A DNA stretch of 7,155 nucleotides, from positions 5,223 through 12,377 of the forward strand of contig MGUO01000124.1 of assembly GCA_001800015.1 (NCBI GenBank), in the 5' to 3' direction. Both the position numbers and the translations under genes were made by a program. Below are positions 1 to 4,438 of this stretch, piece after piece; the first letter of the stretch is position 1; each line of letters begins with the position of its first letter. Under the pieces are notes generated by a model. That model did not search any database and was not told the DNA's origin. It saw only the letters and a list, made by a program, of their open reading frames with translations. The DNA comes from Elusimicrobia bacterium RIFCSPHIGHO2_02_FULL_57_9. GTDB taxonomy: Bacteria > Elusimicrobiota > Elusimicrobia > UBA1565 > UBA9628.

Positions 1-476
1 GCGTCCAAGCCGATGCCCCGGTGCCCGATCACCGGGATGATCGGAAGCCCCAATTCGCGGGAGAGCGCGTTTAGATCCAGGCTGCCCCCGCGGGCCTTTA
101 TCTCATCGAACATCGTCACCGCGGCGACCATGGGGAGATTTAAGGGAAGGAGGCTGGCGGCCAGCGCGAGAGAATGCTCCAGAGTGCTTCCGTCTAGGAT
201 CAGCAGCACGGCCGCCGGCCGCCGGGTATGGGAGCTGCGGCCGAGCAAGACGTCTCGGGAAACGATTTCGTCCTGGGTGCGGGCGTTTAAATTGTAAATG
301 CCCGGGAGGTCGATGAGAGAGGTGCCGTCGCCTCTCTTCAACAGGCCTTCCTTTTTTTCGACGGTTACGCCCGGATAATTGGCTGTTTTTTGGCGCAGGC
401 CGGTCAGGGCGTTGAAGAGAGTGGTCTTGCCGCAATTAGGAGTGCCGACCAGGGCGACGGTATGGCCCTTAGTCAC
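1..476 (-). CDS. feoB: Ferrous iron transporter FeoB, N-terminal GTPase part (partial)
   Basis: FeoB is the inner-membrane Fe(II) transporter with a cytosolic N-terminal G domain. Only the first 158 codons are in the window; the membrane part lies beyond position 1. Seen in the translation: G1 GTPNCGKT at residues 11-18, a switch I region with NYPGVTVE (33-40), G3 DLPG (56-59) and the end of the G domain near residue 158. The start is GTG (476-474), chosen because G1 follows within ten residues as in other FeoB proteins. The first in-frame ATG would fall well inside the G domain. The start overlaps the last 8 nt of feoA, so translation is probably coupled. Odd points: the G4 motif, usually NxxD, reads TMFD (121-124), and the G5 region reads VIGHRG rather than the usual SAxxG. 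The family call is secure; nucleotide preference is uncertain. Confidence 0.95.
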   Translation of the reverse strand, partial: MTKGHTVALVGTPNCGKTTLFNALTGLRQKTANYPGVTVEKKEGLLKRGDGTSLIDLPGIYNLNARTQDEIVSRDVLLGRSSHTRRPAAVLLILDGSTLEHSLALAASLLPLNLPMVAAVTMFDEIKARGGSLDLNALSRELGLPIIPVIGHRGIGLD

Positions 477-702
477 AAGGCCGCACGTAGATGTGCCGCG
501 CCTCTTTGCGGCGCAGGCACAAACGCAGGCCGCGAACGAGAAATATGACGGGATCGCCCAACGGGGCCTGACTTTGCCGCCGTATCGGCGTGTTGACGAC
601 CAGGCCAATATCTTCGAAGCGCTCGCGGCGTTCGGCCGCCAGAGCGGGATCATAGCCGAACACCACAGCGGATTGGCCGTTTTTGAGTTGATCGAGGCTC
701 AT
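469..702 (-). CDS. feoA: FeoA-domain protein, ferrous iron uptake accessory
   Basis: FeoA is a small cytosolic protein with an SH3-like fold that assists FeoB. This one has 77 residues, the usual length. The FeoA pattern is visible: a hydrophobic/Gly start (LKNGQSAVVFGY, residues 6-17), a RFEDIGL segment (28-34) followed by a turn, then APLGDPVIFLVRGLRLCLRR (46-65) and a final IYV strand. The PLGDP and RG..L.LR elements are typical of the family. The ATG at 702-700 was chosen over a longer reading because it starts at the domain and because a separate small gene ends 11 nt upstream. The ribosome-binding signal is weak (AAGAGA just before the start), which fits coupling to the upstream small gene. 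The stop codon lies inside the feoB start region. Confidence 0.93.
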   Translation of the reverse strand: MSLDQLKNGQSAVVFGYDPALAAERRERFEDIGLVVNTPIRRQSQAPLGDPVIFLVRGLRLCLRRKEARHIYVRPCD

Positions 703-713
703 AGTTCTCTTTT

Positions 714-887
714 TTATGGACCCCAATGCTCCTGAGGCAGGACCCGGGCGAATTCCTTGCAGACCTTGCGGTGAAGGACGGCGCTGGTCAGCGGCTTGCG
801 GCGCTTGACGCAAAAGTAATGCGACCCGCGGTTAAAATCAATCCTCAGATCGATCCAGCGGCATTCGATGCAGAATTGTTGACGCAT
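714..887 (-). CDS. Small cysteine-containing protein encoded directly before feoA
   Basis: A 57-residue ORF runs from ATG (887-885) to TAA (716-714). I do not recognise its family. It begins MRQQFCIECRW, with a C6-x2-C9 pair, then H23, C26, H39 and C43, and has a basic middle (VKRRK, 27-31). The spaced Cys/His residues could bind zinc or iron, but that is inference. Support for it being real: a good ribosome-binding site (AGAGG, 8 nt before the ATG), an extended -10 promoter just upstream, a full-length open frame between promoter and feoA, and an 11-nt gap to feoA. There is no signal peptide or membrane segment, so it is probably cytosolic. By position it could be an iron-sensing or FeoB-assisting partner, comparable in location but not in sequence to FeoC. 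A chance ORF is possible but less likely given the start signals. Confidence 0.65.
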   Translation of the reverse strand: MRQQFCIECRWIDLRIDFNRGSHYFCVKRRKPLTSAVLHRKVCKEFARVLPQEHWGP

Positions 888-908
888 GGCCTTAACCTCT
901 ATGCAACG

Positions 909-917
909 ATTATACCA
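909..917 (-). promoter_or_regulatory. Extended -10 promoter of the feo operon
   Basis: The minus strand reads TGG then TATAAT (917-909), a consensus -10 hexamer with the extended TGn element. It lies about 22 nt before the ATG of the small protein that heads the feo genes. No convincing -35 hexamer is seen; that stretch falls in the last codons of the DUF4325 gene, and extended -10 promoters often do without one. I could not identify a convincing Fur or DtxR box over it. Confidence 0.6.
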
Positions 918-922
918 AAATA

Positions 923-1186
923 TCAGCGGCCTATCACCTTGAGTGACTCGATGACGGAGAGGTTCTTAGTCGGAAGGCAAATGACGCCATCCCTTCCATA
1001 ATCCGCCTGCAGAGCCCTCAATACCTCGTCGAGCCACGAAGGGCCGACAGAGAGGACACCGTCGAAATCAAGTTCGATCTTTTTGCCGGCAGCCGGCCTC
1101 AGGCGGGCTTTCATGGCCAGCGCCGCCTCTCTGCCGGCTGGGCGCGATGTCAAAATATCTCCGTATTGCTTCAGCATTATTCTCAT
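923..1186 (-). CDS. STAS-like DUF4325 protein
   Basis: An 87-residue protein with the hallmark of the DUF4325 (STAS-like) family: GKKIELDFDGVLSVGPSWLDEVL (residues 34-56), in which the beta-strand IELDF and the following helix with LDE recall the anti-sigma-factor antagonist fold. The C-terminus continues with an ICLPTKN strand-turn and a short helix. The start is the ATG at 1186-1184, which overlaps the stop of the upstream ATPase gene as ATGA. A longer reading would run 24 codons back into that gene and is not needed. DUF4325 genes are known to occur beside GHKL ATPase genes, so the two products probably act together in a partner-switch-like pair. Its target is unknown, no sigma factor gene is in view, and no phosphorylatable Ser has been shown. 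Confidence 0.85.
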   Translation of the reverse strand: MRIMLKQYGDILTSRPAGREAALAMKARLRPAAGKKIELDFDGVLSVGPSWLDEVLRALQADYGRDGVICLPTKNLSVIESLKVIGR

Positions 1187-1962
1187 TTTAAGCTCCAAAG
1201 GATCAGCGTGATCGTGCCGCCGGGCTGGGAAGGGAAGCGGGTAAGCTCCTTGCTGCATTCTGCACCGAGCCGTCCGCGCTCCACCAAGCCGGCCCCGGAT
1301 CGGCAGGCAAGCCCCCGCCCAACGCTTGCGACGATGATGTTTCTGACGAATTTCAAGCCGTTGCCTCTGTTCTCCGGAGTCCGACCGGATAGGGTTCTCT
1401 CAAACGCGGCGACAAGGGCCGCTTGTTCGTCCGGGATCGTCGGATCCGCTCGAGTCAACGACCGAAAAACCCCCTGTCCCCGGTCCGCGACGCATATCCA
1501 CAGACGCCCGCCGCTGGCCTGAGCCTCAAACCAGCACCCGGGGACATCCCGCCAGTTCCCGAGGTTGTGATCAAAGCAGTTGTTTCCAATCTCTCCTGTC
1601 ATCGATATTATGAGCGGCAGTTCGTCTTCTTTGAGCCCCATTCTTGTAAATAAACTCAGGCGGCCCAGGCGGGCCGTGAACACATCGCGCGTCTGGCAGA
1701 GGAACTCCCCTTGGGTTTCGGCCGGGCGGGCGATCGATGCATGCCAGGATAGTGCCGCGTTGAGTTGAGGCGCTCCCGCGATGAAGTAGCGAGTCATCGG
1801 GCCACGGCCGCGAGGCTCAAGAAAGCCGCAGGCCACCAAAGACCTTAGCTGCCGATGGATCGCTTGGGGGGAAATACCCAGACTTTTAACTAATTCAATC
1901 GGCCGCGCACTGCCTTCGTCTTGGATGATCTTGACAATCAGCGCTCTTGTCTCTGTCTTCAT
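1183..1962 (-). CDS. Winged-helix DNA-binding protein fused to a GHKL (HATPase_c) ATPase domain
   Basis: A 259-residue two-domain protein. Residues 1-60 form a winged helix-turn-helix: PIELVKSLGISPQAIHRQLRSL is the HTH and GFLEPRGRGPMTRYF the wing. Residues of about 90-258 hold a GHKL ATPase: N box E124-x3-N128 (EIGNN), G1 DRGQG (160-164), G2 NRGNGL (198-203) and a closing GGTITLIL strand. There is no His-containing dimerisation segment and no membrane segment, so it resembles a soluble RsbW/SpoIIAB-like ATPase more than a sensor kinase. It overlaps the DUF4325 gene by 4 nt. The start is ATG 1962-1960; no Shine-Dalgarno sequence precedes it and the promoter lies so close that the mRNA leader would be about 6-7 nt. 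The HTH probably binds the inverted repeat over its own promoter (inference). The regulated target and the signal are unknown. Confidence 0.87.
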   Translation of the reverse strand: MKTETRALIVKIIQDEGSARPIELVKSLGISPQAIHRQLRSLVACGFLEPRGRGPMTRYFIAGAPQLNAALSWHASIARPAETQGEFLCQTRDVFTARLGRLSLFTRMGLKEDELPLIISMTGEIGNNCFDHNLGNWRDVPGCWFEAQASGGRLWICVADRGQGVFRSLTRADPTIPDEQAALVAAFERTLSGRTPENRGNGLKFVRNIIVASVGRGLACRSGAGLVERGRLGAECSKELTRFPSQPGGTITLILWSLK

Positions 1963-1993
1963 AGTTTATAATTTAGTATATACTATAAACTAT
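1961..1993. promoter_or_regulatory. Inverted-repeat operator over the wHTH-ATPase promoter and start codon
   Basis: Perfect 10-bp arms ATAGTTTATA (1961-1970) and TATAAACTAT (1984-1993) are separated by 13 nt. A second, perfect 12-bp palindrome TAGTATATACTA (1974-1985) sits in the middle. The left arm touches the start codon and the centre contains the -10 box. A protein bound here would block transcription, so autorepression by the winged-helix domain of the gene product is the simplest reading. Binding itself is inferred. Confidence 0.65.
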
Positions 1994-2003
1994 AAATTAT
2001 CAA
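1975..2003 (-). promoter_or_regulatory. Sigma-70-type promoter for the wHTH-ATPase/DUF4325 genes
   Basis: On the minus strand the -35 box is TTGATA (2003-1998) and the -10 box is TATACT (1980-1975), each 5 of 6 to consensus, with an exact 17-nt spacer. The predicted start of transcription is near 1968-1969, only about 6-7 nt before the ATG, which agrees with the absence of a ribosome-binding site. Confidence 0.7.
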
Positions 2004-2133
2004 ATTATTTCGCAAAGAGCACAAATACCCGATAGGGTATTCGGACTCTTTGATTTCAGGCTATATCATCCAGCCTTGAGTAAGGCGACACACCATTGGA
2101 CTATGCTGCCTAAAAAGCGTTAAAATAGGGACC
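2004..2133. other. Divergent intergenic region before the AAA ATPase gene
   Basis: A 130-nt stretch between the minus-strand promoter and the plus-strand ATPase start. Besides the 7-bp inverted repeat it holds a small hairpin candidate, GCCTT-GAGT-AAGGC (2073-2086). A plus-strand promoter is not clear: TTGGAC (2096-2101) and TAAAAT (2121-2126) are 19 nt apart, a poor spacing. AGGGA (2127-2131) could serve as a ribosome-binding site but is only 2 nt from the ATG. No small gene is seen. Confidence 0.4.
2024..2041. repeat. Perfect 7-bp inverted repeat in the divergent intergenic region
   Basis: AATACCC (2024-2030), a 4-nt loop GATA and GGGTATT (2035-2041). It lies between the divergent wHTH-ATPase and AAA-ATPase genes and upstream of the -35 box of the former. 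No T-tract follows on either strand, so it is not a standard terminator. It may be a second operator or an activator site. Confidence 0.5.
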
Positions 2134-3294
2134 ATGATCCCGAGGCTCTGCAACCCATCCAAGACCCATAGCTTCTTCCTGTTCGGCGCAAGGGGAACCG
2201 GCAAGTCTACAATGCTGAGGCAGGCGCCTTTTTTAAAGAATTGCTTATATATCGATCTTCTCAAGCCGGACGTTGAAGAACGATACGCTTTAAGTCCCAA
2301 ATTATTCGAACAACATGCGCGCGCGGTGGATGCGAAAAAATGGATCGTCCTGGATGAAATTCAGAAAGCACCGAAACTCCTGGATATCGTTCACCTCCTC
2401 ATTGAAGAGCGGGATCAACGCTTCGCCCTCACAGGATCGAGCAGTCGAAAACTGAAAAGAGGCGGGGCCAACCTGCTTGCCGGCCGGGCATTTGTCTATC
2501 AGCTGTTTCCATTTTCATTCCCCGAGCTTGGAGACGCGTTTGCTTTGGAATCGGCGTTGGAGTGGGGCAGTTTGCCGAAGATCGTGTCTCTCAACAACAA
2601 TGCCGATAGGGCGAACTTCCTGCGCGCCTACGTGCAGACTTACGTTAAAGAAGAGATCGTGGCGGAACAATTGGTGCGCCAGCTCGATCCTTTCCGCCTC
2701 TTTCTGCCCATCGCCGCGCAAATGAACGGTCAAATCTTGAATTTTACCAATATCGCCGCAGACACCGGAGTGGATCATAAGACCGTTCAGACATACTTTG
2801 AGATCCTTGTCGATACAAATATGGGAATCTTTCTCAATCCCTATGGCCGCTCGGTCAGGAAAGTTCAGCGGCAAAGTCCAAAGTTTTATTTTTTCGATTA
2901 CGGGGTCAAAAGAGCCTTGCAGCGGACTCTTAATCAACCGCTCCCGAGGCAAACGGCCGAATACGGCGACGCCTTCGAAACATGGTTCATCAACGAATGC
3001 CATCGCCTCAATTCTTATCAGCAGCTGGATTTCACTTTTTCCTATTTGCGGACCAAGGATGATGTGGAGATTGATCTGGTAATCGAGCGCCCCGGGATGG
3101 CCCCGGCATTGGTGGAAATTAAATCCGCGCCGCGCATTGATGAGCGGCACATCCGCAGCTTAAAACATTTCGCCAAGGATTTCCCTAAATCCGACCTGAT
3201 TTGCGCCGCCCAGGTCCCCCTCGCGCAAAATATGGACGGCGTGCAAGTCCTGCCGTGGAAAGACGCATTTCAATCCATTGGGTTTAATCGGTAA
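2134..3294 (+). CDS. AAA_14 / DUF4143 family ATPase
   Basis: A 386-residue ATPase with the AAA_14 plus DUF4143 architecture. Walker A is GARGTGKST (18-26), Walker B is WIVLDE (70-75), and LTGSSSRKL (99-107) is the sensor-1-like strand. A helix-turn-helix-like stretch, NFTNIAADTGVDHKTVQTYF (203-222), is typical of the C-terminal half. The end carries a PD-(D/E)XK-like set: E282 in FETW, D314 in EIDLV, and E328-I-K330. Family members are common, often patchily distributed, and mostly of unproven function; nuclease activity is not established here. It is the only plus-strand gene, stands alone, and looks less GC-rich than the mtr/hem genes, which suggests acquisition by transfer. It is complete, ending with TAA at 3292-3294. 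The start is the only ATG before Walker A. Confidence 0.92.
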   Translation: MIPRLCNPSKTHSFFLFGARGTGKSTMLRQAPFLKNCLYIDLLKPDVEERYALSPKLFEQHARAVDAKKWIVLDEIQKAPKLLDIVHLLIEERDQRFALTGSSSRKLKRGGANLLAGRAFVYQLFPFSFPELGDAFALESALEWGSLPKIVSLNNNADRANFLRAYVQTYVKEEIVAEQLVRQLDPFRLFLPIAAQMNGQILNFTNIAADTGVDHKTVQTYFEILVDTNMGIFLNPYGRSVRKVQRQSPKFYFFDYGVKRALQRTLNQPLPRQTAEYGDAFETWFINECHRLNSYQQLDFTFSYLRTKDDVEIDLVIERPGMAPALVEIKSAPRIDERHIRSLKHFAKDFPKSDLICAAQVPLAQNMDGVQVLPWKDAFQSIGFNR

Positions 3295-3399
3295 AAGAGG
3301 CGCTTGCCGGCTCCGCGGACTTCGCGGACTTCACTCTAAGGCGGAGATCGGGATGCGCATAAGGAGATAGGCGAAGAGCTCCTGGGACCTCGCCAATCG
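3295..3399. other. Convergent intergenic region between the AAA ATPase gene and hemA
   Basis: A GC-rich 105-nt stretch where two genes meet tail to tail. It holds a hairpin candidate TCCGCG-GACTT-CGCGGA (3312-3328), formed partly by a tandem copy of CGCGGACTT. No run of T follows on either strand, so a rho-independent terminator is not supported. On the minus strand the hemA frame stays open after its stop for 22 more codons (3399-3334). Confidence 0.35.
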
Positions 3400-4437
3400 T
3401 TAACGCACCGCACCGGCAAAACCCCGCGCCTTGGCGATCTGGGCTAGGCAATCGTCAACGGCGCCGCGGACGATGGCTTCCGCTTCGTGCTTGGCGCTTT
3501 CTTTATTGGTCATGCTCTGTTCCACGACTCCCTTCAAATCGTCAAGATCGTAGAGATAGACTCCCGGCAATGCGGCGCACTCGGGCGCCACATTGCGCGG
3601 CATCCCAAGATCAATGATAAACAGCGGCCTGCTGCGGCTTGAAATCGTCTCCTTAAGCCAGGCTTTCTCGACCAGCGGCCTGGCGCAGGACGTGGAAAAA
3701 AGCGCGATCTCGACTTCCGACATCTTGCGCAGCCCCGCCTCGAATGAAACGCCTCTGCCCGCGATCTTGCCGGCCAGTTCCTCGGCGCGCTCCAGCGTCC
3801 GGTTGGCCACGTAAAGCTGCGCGAAATTCTTGGCCGCCAGATGACGGCAAACCGCCTCGGCGGCTTCGCCCGCGCCGAAAACAACGGCTTGGCCGCGGCA
3901 TTCCGAACCGAATATCTTGCGCGCCAAGACGGCTGCGGCACCTCCGATGGAGCGTATCCCGTCTTGAATGCGCGTTTGCGTCCTCACCAGTTTTCCAGTG
4001 GCGATGGCGCTTTGAAAGACGCGATTGGTCAGCGGGCCCGTCAAACGCCGCGCCAGCGCCGCGTTATACGCTTTTTTGACCTGGCAAAGAATTTCAGATT
4101 CCCCGAGAATCCAGGATTCAAGCCCGGCCGCGACGCGAAAAATATGCTCGATCGCCGAAACGCCGAATCGCGGTTTTAGACAGTCCCTTATTTCAGGGCC
4201 GCCCAAGCGCAGAAACCAAGCGGCGAGGCGCTCTGCGGCCGCGGCGGGATCTTCGGCCCGGGCGAATATCTCCAGCCGGCTGCAGGTGGAGAGGAGCACG
4301 ATCTCCTCAAGCCCGGCTTCCCGGCGCAGCGGGCTCGGCGATTCATCGAGCGAATCCGCGCCCCGGGCCAGCCTTTCCCGGGAGTGCATGGGGGCGGTGA
4401 GGTGGTTGATGCCGACCTGAAACAGTTGCTCGCTCAC
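3400..4437 (-). CDS. hemA: Glutamyl-tRNA reductase, short C-terminus
   Basis: GluTR reduces glutamyl-tRNA(Glu) with NADPH to glutamate-1-semialdehyde, the first committed step of haem synthesis by the C5 pathway. Seen: VGINHLTAP (8-16), the catalytic Cys52 in LLSTCSRLE, SWILGESEILCQVKKAY (108-124), the tRNA/substrate region, NADPH-binding FGAGEAAE (187-194), DLGMPRNVAP and YLYDLDDLKGVVE near the end. The GTG start (4437-4435) gives the usual family N-terminus; the upstream ATG would force a 100-nt overlap with the preceding gene. It begins 1 nt after the mtrB-like stop with no clear ribosome-binding site, pointing to coupled translation. At 345 residues it is shorter than the usual roughly 410-450. 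The spine helix is present but most of the C-terminal dimerisation domain is missing. The usual TCNR motif reads TCSR. Confidence 0.94.
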   Translation of the reverse strand: MSEQLFQVGINHLTAPMHSRERLARGADSLDESPSPLRREAGLEEIVLLSTCSRLEIFARAEDPAAAAERLAAWFLRLGGPEIRDCLKPRFGVSAIEHIFRVAAGLESWILGESEILCQVKKAYNAALARRLTGPLTNRVFQSAIATGKLVRTQTRIQDGIRSIGGAAAVLARKIFGSECRGQAVVFGAGEAAEAVCRHLAAKNFAQLYVANRTLERAEELAGKIAGRGVSFEAGLRKMSEVEIALFSTSCARPLVEKAWLKETISSRSRPLFIIDLGMPRNVAPECAALPGVYLYDLDDLKGVVEQSMTNKESAKHEAEAIVRGAVDDCLAQIAKARGFAGAVR

Positions 4438-4438
4438 T

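Noticed and set aside
103..435. A 110-codon minus-strand open frame and its plus-strand counterparts over the feoB region
   Set aside because: They are in other frames over clear FeoB G-domain motifs, and their translations are Arg/Pro-rich with no recognisable domain.
905..925. A Fur box over the feo promoter
   Set aside because: GATATTTTGGTATAATC has only loose symmetry and few matches to the Fur consensus; the AT-rich -10 region explains the resemblance.
2515..3150. A 211-codon minus-strand open frame opposite the AAA ATPase gene
   Set aside because: It lies fully within the ATPase coding region, and the plus-strand frame has Walker A, Walker B and DUF4143 motifs.
3312..3328. Hairpin TCCGCG-GACTT-CGCGGA as a terminator between the convergent genes
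   Set aside because: The stem is only 6 bp and no T-run follows on either strand; it also arises trivially from a tandem copy of CGCGGACTT.
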